A stretch of 7,496 bases of DNA from Pseudomonadota bacterium (GCA_023428035.1 JAEYZO010000389.1:1-7496); one strand, 5' to 3'; shown: positions 1 through 6,239, numbered from the stretch's first letter. Made by a program: numbers and translations. Notes: generated by a model from the letters alone, not told the origin.

Positions 1-651
1 GCCTACCCCTGCGCGTGCAGCCGCCGCGAGGTCGAGGAGGCCTCTCGGGCGCCCCACGGCGCGGAGCCGGTGTACCCCGGCACCTGCCGCCGCCTCGACC
101 CCGACGCCGTGATCGCCCGCGCCGCCGCGCTGAAGCGCGAGCTCGCGTGGCGCTTTCGCTGCGACCCCGACGACTCCCGCGTCGCCTTCGTCGACCTCGT
201 CGTGGGCGCACGCGGCGAGGACGTCTCCGCCGCGGTGGGCGACTTCGTGGTCTTCCGCGGCGAGGTCGCGGCGTACCAGCTCGCGGTGGTGGTCGACGAC
301 CTCACCCAGGAGGTCACCGAGGTCGTGCGCGGCGAGGACCTCCTCGGGAGCACCGGCCGTCAACTGCTGCTCTACCGGGCCTTCGGGGCGAGCCCTCCCT
401 CCTGGGCGCACCTCCCGCTGGTGCTCGGCGACGACGGAGAGCGCATGGCGAAGCGCGTCGGCTCGATGAGCGTCGCGGCGCTGCGCGAGGGCGGGGCCGA
501 CCCGGTCGCGCTGCGGAGCTCCCTCCTGCGGAGCCTCGGGGCCCGCGACGCGGGTGACCTCCGCGCGTCGGCGAGGGGGTGGGGCGTCGAGGCGGTGCCG
601 CGGTCGCCCTGGCTGTGGCGCGCCGGGGCGCTGACTCAGGCGGGCGCGTAG
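1..651 (+). CDS. gluQ: Glutamyl-Q tRNA(Asp) synthetase, 3' fragment
   Basis: Only the last 216 residues are present; the N-terminal Rossmann part with the HIGH-type motif (roughly 100 residues) lies before the window. The family activates glutamate and attaches it to the queuosine base at position 34 of tRNA(Asp). Visible features: a zinc site made of the C-A-C pair (fragment residues 4 and 6) plus Y25 and C29 in VYPGTC; the core block DFVVFRG..AAYQLAVVVDD (81-100) followed by TEVVRGEDLLGST (106-118); and a KMSKS-like RMAKR (148-152) that keeps the second lysine. The protein ends about 64 residues after that motif, so it lacks the anticodon-binding domain of a true glutamyl-tRNA synthetase; this is the main reason to call GluQ rather than GltX. 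The KMSKS motif is diverged. The gene ends tail to tail inside the 3' end of the D-Ala-D-Ala ligase gene, overlapping it by 16 bases. The family call is secure; the exact tRNA substrate is inferred from the family. Confidence 0.9.
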   Translation, partial: AYPCACSRREVEEASRAPHGAEPVYPGTCRRLDPDAVIARAAALKRELAWRFRCDPDDSRVAFVDLVVGARGEDVSAAVGDFVVFRGEVAAYQLAVVVDDLTQEVTEVVRGEDLLGSTGRQLLLYRAFGASPPSWAHLPLVLGDDGERMAKRVGSMSVAALREGGADPVALRSSLLRSLGARDAGDLRASARGWGVEAVPRSPWLWRAGALTQAGA

Positions 652-1748
652 CGGGTCGAGAGCGCGCGCCTCGCGGCGTGGCGCTCGATCGCGAGCGCGA
701 TGAGCCGGTCGACGAGGGCGGGGTAGGGGAGGCCGCTCGCCTCCCAGAGCTTCGGGTACATCGAGATGCTGGTGAAGCCCGGGATCGTGTTGACCTCGTT
801 CACGTAGACGCGGTCGTCGTCTCGGTCGATGAAGAAGTCGACGCGCGCCATGCCCGCGAGGTCGAGCGCGCGAAAGGCCCGCACCGCCAGAGACCGCAGC
901 TCGTCGGCGCGCTCGGGCGACACCCGCGCGGGGATGTCGAGCGCCGCGCCCTCGGCGTCGAGGTACTTCGCCTCGTAGGAGTAGAACTCGTGCGTGGGGC
1001 GGATCTCCCCCGGCACCGAGGCCTCGGGCCGGTCGTTGCCGAGCACCGCGACCTCGACCTCGCGCACGCGGTGGCCGCGCTCGACGAGCACCTTGGCGTC
1101 GTAGCGGAAGGCGCTCGCGAGGGCGGCTTCGAGGGACCCGCGGTCGCCGGCCTTCGACACGCCGACGGAGCTGCCCATGTTCGCGGGCTTCACGAACACC
1201 GGCCAGCCGAAGCGGCGCTCGACCTCGTCGGCGTCGGCGGTCGCGGCGCGGCCCTCGCGCGCGCGCACGACGAAGCCGTCGACCACGGGCAGGCCCTCGC
1301 TGCGCAGGAGCCGCTTGGCCACGTCCTTGTCCATCCCCGCGCTCGAACCGAGCACGCCGCTGCCGACGTAGGGGAGGCCCGCCATCTCCAACAGCCCCTG
1401 GATGGTGCCGTCCTCGCCGTAGGTGCCGTGCAGCACCGGGAAGACCACGTCGACCGCGCCCGCGCTCGCGCCCGAGGGCGTCACCACCAGGGCCGACCCC
1501 TCGTCGCCGGGAGCGACGCTCACCCGCGGGGCCGCGCCGTCGAGCGCTAGCACCGGCCCGGGCGCGTCGAGGAGCGAGCGCGCGGCCTCCTGCAGGTGCC
1601 AGCGCCCGTCGTGGTCGATGCCGACGAGCACGGGCTCGTAGCGGTCCCGGTCGAGGGCGTCGACGATGGAGCGGGCCGAGCGAAGCGAGACCTCGTGCTC
1701 GCCTGATCGACCGCCGAAGATGATCCCGACGCGCAGCTTGCGGGGCAT
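636..1748 (-). CDS. ddl: D-alanine--D-alanine ligase
   Basis: This ATP-grasp ligase (370 residues, normal length) joins two D-alanines in the cytoplasm for the UDP-MurNAc-pentapeptide of peptidoglycan. Seen in order: GGRSGEHEVS (12-21), with E17 at the position of the N-terminal substrate-binding Glu; HGTYGEDGTIQG (107-118); MDKDVAKRLL (139-148); the ATP-binding VFVKPANMGSSVGVSKA (184-200); the omega-loop segment EFYSYEAKY (254-262); R302 and D304 in ARVDFF; and VNEVNTIPGF (316-325), whose E318 and N320 complete the metal site. Y262 corresponds to the loop tyrosine typical of D-Ala-D-Ala rather than D-Ala-D-lactate (VanA-type) ligases, so a housekeeping role is favoured over glycopeptide resistance. 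The ATG at 1748 begins just before the first beta strand; only a G-rich stretch without a proper Shine-Dalgarno core precedes it. It is the last gene of the leftward run, 43 bases after the methyltransferase. Whether it is ddlA or ddlB cannot be told, as no mur genes are adjacent. Confidence 0.96.
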   Translation of the reverse strand: MPRKLRVGIIFGGRSGEHEVSLRSARSIVDALDRDRYEPVLVGIDHDGRWHLQEAARSLLDAPGPVLALDGAAPRVSVAPGDEGSALVVTPSGASAGAVDVVFPVLHGTYGEDGTIQGLLEMAGLPYVGSGVLGSSAGMDKDVAKRLLRSEGLPVVDGFVVRAREGRAATADADEVERRFGWPVFVKPANMGSSVGVSKAGDRGSLEAALASAFRYDAKVLVERGHRVREVEVAVLGNDRPEASVPGEIRPTHEFYSYEAKYLDAEGAALDIPARVSPERADELRSLAVRAFRALDLAGMARVDFFIDRDDDRVYVNEVNTIPGFTSISMYPKLWEASGLPYPALVDRLIALAIERHAARRALSTRYAPA

Positions 1749-1791
1749 TTGCCCCCGCGGGTACCACCGCCTCGGGGAGCGACGGTAGTTC

Positions 1792-2445
1792 TCAGCGCTT
1801 GATGCCGACGAGCTGCCCGTCGGGGGTCGGGATCACCACCGTGTCGAAGCGCTCCGCCGCCTCGGCGTGGAACCTCCGCATCGCCGCAGCGTCGGCGCCC
1901 TCTTCGAGCAATCGTCCGAAGTAGAAGACGTTGTCGCCGATGAGCATCCCCCCTCGTCGGAGGTTCTCCGCGGCCCAGCGGCCGTAGCCGTCGTAGTTGC
2001 CCTTGTCGGCGTCGATGAACACCGCGTCGAAGGGCCCCTCGGCCGCCAGCGTCGGGAGCACCTCGAGGCCCGCGCCCACCCTCACCTCGGCGCGGTCGGC
2101 CACGCCCGCGGCGGCGAGGTTGGCCCGGGCGACCTCGGCGTGCTCGGGGGAGGACTCCACGCTGAAGACCTTTCCGTCGGCGGGGAGCGCCCTCGCGATG
2201 TGGATGGTCGAGTAGCCCGCGAGGGTGCCCACCTCGACGACCCGGCGCGCGCCCAGGAGTCGTAGGAGCAGACCGAGCATCGCGCCCTCGGCGGGGCCCA
2301 CCATCACCGCGGGCATGCCGTGCTTCGCGGGGGCGTCGAAGGCCGCGCGCAGGGCCGCGTCGTCGCGGCGGTGCACCCCCTCGAGCCAGTGGAGGATCTC
2401 TGGCGTGTGGTACGCGGCGCCCTCGCGTGAGTCGTTGTCGGCCAT
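1792..2445 (-). CDS. SAM-dependent O-methyltransferase, catechol/caffeoyl-CoA type
   Basis: A 217-residue class I methyltransferase of the small metal-dependent O-methyltransferase family (Methyltransf_3 type), whose members methylate catechol-like hydroxyls. The SAM-binding motif I is VVEVGTLAGYST (69-80). An acidic residue in VFSVESS (E97) should hold the ribose. FDAVFIDADKGNYDGY (139-154) gives D145, and GDN (170-172) gives D171 and N172; together these are the divalent-metal ligands of the family. The N-terminal segment with H42-G-M-P is also family-like. There is no signal peptide, so it is cytoplasmic. It starts 9 bases after the dehydrogenase stop and is followed 43 bases later by ddl, so it sits in the middle of a probable operon. 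No clear Shine-Dalgarno precedes the ATG, which suggests translation in the wake of the upstream gene. The substrate cannot be read from sequence; a quinone-like or phenolic compound would suit the neighbouring quinone reductase, but that is speculation. Confidence 0.9.
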   Translation of the reverse strand: MADNDSREGAAYHTPEILHWLEGVHRRDDAALRAAFDAPAKHGMPAVMVGPAEGAMLGLLLRLLGARRVVEVGTLAGYSTIHIARALPADGKVFSVESSPEHAEVARANLAAAGVADRAEVRVGAGLEVLPTLAAEGPFDAVFIDADKGNYDGYGRWAAENLRRGGMLIGDNVFYFGRLLEEGADAAAMRRFHAEAAERFDTVVIPTPDGQLVGIKR

Positions 2446-2454
2446 CGGGTGGGT

Positions 2455-3786
2455 TCAGCCTCCGTCGGCGCGCGCCTCGACGGGCGCCGGCGCTCGGGGT
2501 TCGGGGGGCGGCATCGACGGGTCTTCGTCGTGCGAGAGGAGCGTGGGCGGCACCTTGCGCGTGATGAGCCGCGCGCCCCGGCTGAGGAACACGTAGGACC
2601 ACGCCCACTGGAGCAGCACGAACACCCGGTTGCGGAAATCGATGATCGCGATGAGGTGCACGACCAGCCACATGAGCCACGCGAAGAAGCCCGAGAACTG
2701 CGCGTCGCCCACCCAGGCCACCGCGGCGTTGCGGCCGATCACCGCCATCGAGCCGAGGTCCCTGTAGCGGAAGGGCAGCGGGGCCTCGCCGTCGATCGCG
2801 CGGCGGATGTTCTTCGCGGCGTGCTCTCCGCCCTGCAGCGCGCCCTGCGCGACGCCGGGCACGGGCTTGCCGTCGAGGCTGAGCGCCGCGAGGTCGCCGA
2901 CCACGAAGACCTCGGGGTGCTCGGGGATCGCGAGGGTCGGCTCGACCTGCACCCTCCCCACGCGGTCGAGGGGCGCGCCCAGGGTGCGGGCGAGGGGGGA
3001 GCCCGCCACCCCCGCGGCCCACACCACCGTGCGGGCCTTGATGCGCTCGTCGCCCACGCGCACCTCGTCGTCGTCGATGTAGGTCACGCGCGCTCCGAGG
3101 CGGACCTCGACGCCGCGCTTGTTCAGCCGCTCGAGCGCCGCGGCGGAGAGCTCGGGGGTGTAGGTCGGGAGCACCCGGTCGACGCCCTCGACGAGGATGA
3201 CCCTCGCCTCGCCGGGGTCGATGCTCCTGAAGTTCTCGCGCATGCCCTTGCGAGCGATCTCGGCCATCGCGCCGGCCATCTCGACGCCGGTGGGCCCCGC
3301 GCCGATGACGACGAAGGTGAGCCACGCGCGGCGGCGCGTCGGGTCGGTCTCGCGCTCGGCGGCCTCGAAGGCGAGGAGGAAGCGCTGGCGGATGTCGACC
3401 GCGTCTTCGATGGATTTCAGCCCCGGCGCGAAGGGCGCCCACGCGTCGTTGCCGAAGTACGAGTGCGTCGCTCCGGTCGCGATGATCAGGTAGTCGTAGT
3501 CGAGCGCGCCGTCGACGAGGTGCAGGCGCCTCGCGGCGACGTCGACGCGGGTGGCCTCGGCGAGGAGCACCGTGACGTTGCGCTGGCGACGCAGGATGTG
3601 GCGGATCGGCGACGCGATCTCGCTCGGGTTCAGCGCGGCGGTCGCGACCTGGTAGAGGAGCGGCTGGAAGAGGTGGTGGTTCTGTCGGTCGACGAGGGTG
3701 ACGCGCACCGGCGCCGAGGCGAGCGCGCGCGCCGCCTTCAGCCCGCCGAAGCCCCCGCCGACGATGACGACGTGCGGCGTGCTCAT
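2455..3786 (-). CDS. ndh: Type II NADH:quinone oxidoreductase (NDH-2)
   Basis: A single-subunit, non-proton-pumping flavoprotein of 443 residues that passes electrons from NADH through FAD to membrane quinone. The N-terminal FAD-binding Rossmann motif VVIVGGGFGG is at 6-15; a second, NADH-binding motif FVVIGAGPTGVEMAG at 158-172 is followed by E200 at the end of the next strand, favouring NADH over NADPH. VFVVGDLAAL (293-302) is the second FAD contact, and AQGALQGG (313-320) fits the family's AQxAxQ quinone-site motif. A hydrophobic/aromatic C-terminal part (about 366-404) probably anchors it to the inner face of the membrane, followed by a Pro-rich tail. I start at the ATG at 3786 because the Rossmann fold begins five residues later; an in-frame GTG at 3828 would add 14 unconserved-looking residues and nearly abut the divergent gene. 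It heads the leftward run (then methyltransferase, then ddl). Some distant relatives are sulfide:quinone reductases, but this one lacks their cysteine pattern. Confidence 0.93.
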   Translation of the reverse strand: MSTPHVVIVGGGFGGLKAARALASAPVRVTLVDRQNHHLFQPLLYQVATAALNPSEIASPIRHILRRQRNVTVLLAEATRVDVAARRLHLVDGALDYDYLIIATGATHSYFGNDAWAPFAPGLKSIEDAVDIRQRFLLAFEAAERETDPTRRRAWLTFVVIGAGPTGVEMAGAMAEIARKGMRENFRSIDPGEARVILVEGVDRVLPTYTPELSAAALERLNKRGVEVRLGARVTYIDDDEVRVGDERIKARTVVWAAGVAGSPLARTLGAPLDRVGRVQVEPTLAIPEHPEVFVVGDLAALSLDGKPVPGVAQGALQGGEHAAKNIRRAIDGEAPLPFRYRDLGSMAVIGRNAAVAWVGDAQFSGFFAWLMWLVVHLIAIIDFRNRVFVLLQWAWSYVFLSRGARLITRKVPPTLLSHDEDPSMPPPEPRAPAPVEARADGG

Positions 3787-3800
3787 GGAGTCTCGCGGCG

Positions 3801-3806
3801 ACTGTA
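3801..3806 (-). promoter_or_regulatory. Candidate -10 box of the ndh operon
   Basis: On the minus strand TACAGT (4 of 6 to TATAAT) lies 14 bases before the ndh ATG at 3786, giving a leader of only about 7 bases. No convincing -35 box is found 16-18 bases further up; the region there overlaps the putative -35 of the divergent gene. The assignment rests on position and the absence of any better site in the spacer. Confidence 0.3.
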
Positions 3807-3821
3807 GGAGTTCGGGGGCCG

Positions 3822-3851
3822 TTCGCACAGGGCCTTGGATGGATGTAGCGT
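3822..3851 (+). promoter_or_regulatory. Putative promoter of the unknown gene (leaderless)
   Basis: TTCGCA (3822-3827), matching TTGACA at 4 of 6 positions, is followed after 18 bases by TAGCGT (3846-3851), which fits the TAnnnT -10 pattern. The ATG at 3860 comes 8 bases after the box, where transcription would be expected to start, so the mRNA would have little or no leader. There is no Shine-Dalgarno at this start. It is supported by the same box at the same distance before the kinase gene. Confidence 0.5.
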
Positions 3852-3859
3852 CGCCCGCG

Positions 3860-4705
3860 ATGCCCCGACCCGAGGTCGCCCCGGTGTACCGCGAGGCGCT
3901 GCGACTGTGCCGCCCCTACGTCGTCGCGCCCCGCGCCCACTGGCAGTGGCTCGACCTCGCGCCGCTGGGGATCGCGGTGCCCGACTCGCTCCGCATCGAC
4001 CCGACGCGCTTGTCGGCGCAGCGCTTCTTGACGTGGATCGAGCGCCTCGACGCGCAGACCTTCGGCCCGCAGGCGATGGCGATGGAGCGCTGGGTCTTCT
4101 ACGACTGCGCCGAGTGGCCGAGCGCCCTCTTCGGCTTCGCGGCGCGCCCCGCCGACGTCTCGCCCTCGCTGCGCGAGCGCTTCGAGGTCGGGCCGCAGGA
4201 GAAGGTCTGGGTGCCGCTCTCGCTCCACGTCGCGATCCCCACCGTCGCGCCCGGGGAGTTCTTCGAGCACAACGTGGGCTCCGTGGGCTCCGAGGCAGGG
4301 CTGAAGGGCCTGGGCACCTTCACCAAGGCCGTGGGCTGCGCGCTCCTGCGCGCGAAGACCCTCGTCGGCGCCGCGCAGTGGAAGGGCCAGGCCCTGCACA
4401 TGCACCAGCGCTTCGGCCCGCTGGAGCTCCTGACGGCCTTCACGCCCGCGCACTCGTACCCGAAGACCCTGACCTACCGCCACGACACCTCGCGCGCGAC
4501 GCTCCAGCGGGTGATCTCCGACGCGCCGTCGGTGGAGGTCGCGCACACGCACCACGTCCGCGTCGACGACGCGGGGCTCACGGGGCTGCAGCGGCGCATC
4601 GAGCGCGGCGCGCGGTGCACCCTCGCGGGGCCGCTGGTCGAGAGGCCGCGGGGCTTGTACGCGCCGGTGCGGGTCGAGGCGGCGACGAAGGAGGTCGGGG
4701 CGTGA
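3860..4705 (+). CDS. Uncharacterised cytoplasmic protein
   Basis: A 281-residue protein I do not recognise. It has no signal peptide, no membrane segment and no low-complexity region. It is rich in aromatic residues, e.g. HWQWLDL (27-33) and ERWVFYDCAEWP (76-87). A Gly-rich central part EFFEHNVGSVGSEAGLKGLG (133-152) precedes a His-containing C-terminal half: HMH at 180-182, H198, H208 and HTHH at 229-232. These clusters could bind a metal, but nothing proves it. Codon use matches the neighbours, and sense-frame coding is supported by strong third-position G/C bias and by the tight junction with the next gene. I chose the ATG at 3860 because a TAGCGT box ends 8 bases before it; an in-frame ATG at 3839 would add seven residues and place that box inside the gene. 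The stop overlaps the start of the lipoprotein gene (GTGA), so the two are likely co-translated. The function is unknown. Confidence 0.75.
   Translation: MPRPEVAPVYREALRLCRPYVVAPRAHWQWLDLAPLGIAVPDSLRIDPTRLSAQRFLTWIERLDAQTFGPQAMAMERWVFYDCAEWPSALFGFAARPADVSPSLRERFEVGPQEKVWVPLSLHVAIPTVAPGEFFEHNVGSVGSEAGLKGLGTFTKAVGCALLRAKTLVGAAQWKGQALHMHQRFGPLELLTAFTPAHSYPKTLTYRHDTSRATLQRVISDAPSVEVAHTHHVRVDDAGLTGLQRRIERGARCTLAGPLVERPRGLYAPVRVEAATKEVGA
4688..4696 (+). promoter_or_regulatory. Strong Shine-Dalgarno for the lipoprotein gene
   Basis: AAGGAGGTC lies within the last codons of the unknown gene, with 7 bases between GGAGG and the GTG start at 4702. It is a near-perfect match to the 16S rRNA anti-Shine-Dalgarno and fixes this GTG as the start despite the much longer open frame upstream. 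With the 4-base GTGA overlap it points to translational coupling or independent re-initiation. Confidence 0.88.
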
Positions 4706-6234
4706 AGGCGAGGGCGATCATCGCGGCGGCGCTGCTCGCGGGCTGCGGCGCGCGCACGGGCCTGCGAGACCGGGACGCGGCGCCGGTCATCGACGCCGGC
4801 GTCGACGCGTTCGACGCGCCCGACATCGACGCGGACGTCGTCGACGTCGTCGAGCCCGTCGATGTCGTCGACGTCTTCGACGCGCCCGACGTCCCTGACG
4901 CCCCCGATGTCCCTGACGTGGTGGACGTCGTCGACGTTCCCGACGTCACCGATGCCCCCGATGTCCCCGACGTGAGGGACGTCCCCGACGTCGGCGACGC
5001 GTGCGTGCCTGTGCCCGACAACTGCGGCCCGGCGGAGCGCTGCGGCAACGGCCTCGACGACGACTGCGACGGCCAGGTCGACGAGGGCTGCGCGTGCGTG
5101 CCCGGCGCGGTGCAGCCCTGCTTCATCGGCCAGCCCGGTCGTCGCAACGTCGGCGCGTGCCGAGACGGCGTGCAGCGCTGCGTAGGCGTGGGGCAGTGGG
5201 GCGCCTGCACGGGCGGTATCGGCCCTTCGCCCGAGGTCTGCAACGGCGTCGACGACACCTGCACCGGCTGCCTCGAGGAGCGCGACTGCCCCATCGTGTG
5301 CCCCTCCCCGGGCGACCCCCGCGTGCCCGACGGCGCGCCCTTCGCTGACTATCCCCTCCGCGGGGCGCTGTTCTTCCCCGGCGCCGCCCGGGCGTGGCGG
5401 TGGACGGTGCAGGGCGGCCCCTGCGACGCGATCATCGCGCAGCGCAGCTTCACCCTCGCCGGCGCGGGCGCCCGCGACGCGGTCTTCCACCCGACGCTCT
5501 CGGGCGACTACACGGTGACCCTCGCGGTCGACACGATCGACGGCCGCACGCTCTCGTGCACCTTCGTCGTCCACATCGCCGGCCCTGGCCTGCGCATCGA
5601 GCTCTGCTGGGACCGCTCCGACGACGTCGACGTCGACCTCTACGTGCACGGCCCCGTCGGCGGCCCCGCGCCGTGGTGGCCGGCCGTCGGCGCCGCGCTC
5701 CCCAACCTCGACGTGTGCTCCTGGGCCAACTGCGAGGCCGTCATCCGCGGCAACTTCGACGACGGCGGGCTCGTGCCGAGGCTCTCCTGGGGCTACGCGA
5801 ACTCCCCGCTGGAGAACTGCCGCAACGGCCCCCACGGCGACGAGTGGGCGGCGCTCGGCTTCTGCGCCAACCCCAGGCTCGACATCGACAACAACCTCTC
5901 GAAGATCAGCGGCACCGCGGAGAACGTGAACGTCGACGCCCCCCGCGACGGAGACCGCTTCAGGGTCATGGCCCACAACTTCACCGGCGCGCTCACCCGA
6001 CCCGTGGTCAACGTCTACTGCGGCGGCAGGCTCCGGGGCACCTACGGCGCGGCCCCCGACCTCGTGCCCGCCTTCGCCGCTCCCGGTGGACATGGCCGCG
6101 GCGCGATCTGGCGCGCGGTCGACGTCGTGACCCGCGTCGACGCGAGCGGTCGCACCGACTGCGAGCTCACCCCGCTGCACCCGCCCAGGGCGACCGAGGG
6201 CTACTGGGTCAGCGTCGACGAATTCTCGTTTTGA
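4702..6234 (+). CDS. Exported MopE-motif lipoprotein with Asp-repeat linker
   Basis: A 510-residue predicted lipoprotein. The short N-terminus has basic residues, a hydrophobic run and the lipobox LLAGC with Cys15; Gly at +2 does not suggest inner-membrane retention under the E. coli rule. Residues 31-99 form an acidic linker with Asp every third position. Residues 100-200 are Cys-rich, with a MopE-type motif CGNGLDDDCDGQVDE (114-128) and a degenerate second one (180-193). About 215-293 looks like a PKD/Ig-like beta domain (HPTLSGDYTVTLAVD). From 297 to the end is a Cys- and Trp-rich beta domain opening with LCWDRSDDVDVDLYVH (301-316), a layout I associate with secreted myxobacterial proteins. 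MopE motifs are annotated as putative metal-binding; no enzymatic residues are evident. The GTG start overlaps the previous stop by 4 bases and has a perfect Shine-Dalgarno 7 bases upstream; upstream extension of the frame would give an Arg/Pro-rich shadow of the previous gene. It is probably surface-exposed with paired cysteines; its role is unknown. Confidence 0.88.
   Translation: MKARAIIAAALLAGCGARTGLRDRDAAPVIDAGVDAFDAPDIDADVVDVVEPVDVVDVFDAPDVPDAPDVPDVVDVVDVPDVTDAPDVPDVRDVPDVGDACVPVPDNCGPAERCGNGLDDDCDGQVDEGCACVPGAVQPCFIGQPGRRNVGACRDGVQRCVGVGQWGACTGGIGPSPEVCNGVDDTCTGCLEERDCPIVCPSPGDPRVPDGAPFADYPLRGALFFPGAARAWRWTVQGGPCDAIIAQRSFTLAGAGARDAVFHPTLSGDYTVTLAVDTIDGRTLSCTFVVHIAGPGLRIELCWDRSDDVDVDLYVHGPVGGPAPWWPAVGAALPNLDVCSWANCEAVIRGNFDDGGLVPRLSWGYANSPLENCRNGPHGDEWAALGFCANPRLDIDNNLSKISGTAENVNVDAPRDGDRFRVMAHNFTGALTRPVVNVYCGGRLRGTYGAAPDLVPAFAAPGGHGRGAIWRAVDVVTRVDASGRTDCELTPLHPPRATEGYWVSVDEFSF
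4834..4998 (+). repeat. Asp-every-third-residue linker repeat (9-base period)
   Basis: Within the lipoprotein, residues 45-99 place an acidic residue at every third position without interruption: 18 Asp and one Glu (E51) in 19 places. The two residues between are mostly Val-Val, Val-Pro or Ala-Pro. At the DNA level this is a degenerate 9-base tandem repeat built on GACGTC and GTCGAC. A looser version with shifted phase covers residues 31-43. Pro and Asp make a stretched, strongly negative tether between the lipid-anchored Cys15 and the Cys-rich part; a spacer or calcium-binding function is inferred, not shown. Confidence 0.9.
4888..4995 (+). repeat. 54-base tandem duplication inside the Asp-repeat linker
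   Basis: Bases 4888-4941 and 4942-4995 (residues 63-80 and 81-98) align without gaps. By hand count 43 of 54 bases and 14 of 18 residues agree. The best-matching core is 4897-4920 against 4951-4974, with 22 of 24 bases equal, including the otherwise uncommon GAT and GTG codons at matching places. This suggests that the linker grew by duplication of a six-triad block, later diverged. Some agreement is expected from the shared 9-base period alone, so the higher-order unit is moderately supported. Confidence 0.65.
5035..5280 (+). other. Pair of MopE-type Asp/Cys motifs, second degenerate
   Basis: The first motif (residues 112-128, CGNGLDDDCDGQVDE core) matches the putative metal-binding MopE motif. 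The second (178-193, core CNGVDDTCTGCLEE) has the same frame but Thr replaces two Asp, and an extra Cys is inserted at the Gly-x position. Between them is a module with Cys at 130, 132, 140, 153, 160 and 169 and the PGRRNVGAC..G.QRC pattern, which I recognise as a common companion of these motifs in myxobacterial secreted proteins. The cysteines probably form disulfides outside the cytoplasm. Confidence 0.75.
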
Positions 6235-6239
6235 CCACC

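Larger units (their letters stand above)
636..3786 (-). other. Probable ndh - methyltransferase - ddl operon
   Basis: Three same-strand genes follow one another with spacers of 9 bases (2446-2454) and 43 bases (1749-1791) and no hairpin followed by a T-run between them. The 43-base spacer contains only the short palindrome CCCGCGGG (1754-1761). None of the three starts has a convincing Shine-Dalgarno sequence. There is no room for a terminator at the end, since ddl overlaps the convergent gluQ gene. Confidence 0.65.

Noticed and set aside
636..1748. D-Ala-D-Lac (vancomycin resistance type) ligase
   Set aside because: The omega loop reads EFYSYEAKY with the tyrosine and lysine typical of D-Ala-D-Ala ligases, and no vanH or vanX-like genes are adjacent.
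1754..1761. Palindrome CCCGCGGG between the methyltransferase and ddl as an operator
   Set aside because: Eight-base GC palindromes are common by chance in DNA this GC-rich, and nothing else supports a binding site.
2449..3807. 452-codon plus-strand open frame opposite ndh
   Set aside because: It is Arg/Asp/His/Val-rich shadow sequence with no family features, and the opposite strand carries an unmistakable NDH-2.
3787..3828. Longer ndh product from a GTG at 3828
   Set aside because: The added 14 residues precede a Rossmann strand that normally sits at the very N-terminus, and the start would lie over the putative promoter. The ATG at 3786 is preferred, though not proven.
1547..4555. 1002-codon minus-strand open frame
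   Set aside because: Its translation is Arg/Pro/Gly-rich low-complexity text and it overlaps ddl, the methyltransferase and ndh in another frame. It is a GC-rich shadow frame, not a gene.
3835..4701. Upstream extension of the lipoprotein frame to a TTG at 3835
   Set aside because: The extra 289 codons are Arg/Pro/Ala-rich and shadow the unknown gene. The lipobox and the perfect Shine-Dalgarno mark the GTG at 4702 as the start.
4834..4998. CRISPR-like or regulatory direct repeats
   Set aside because: The repeats have a 9-base coding period in frame with the lipoprotein and no spacers; they are explained by the Asp-triad protein sequence.
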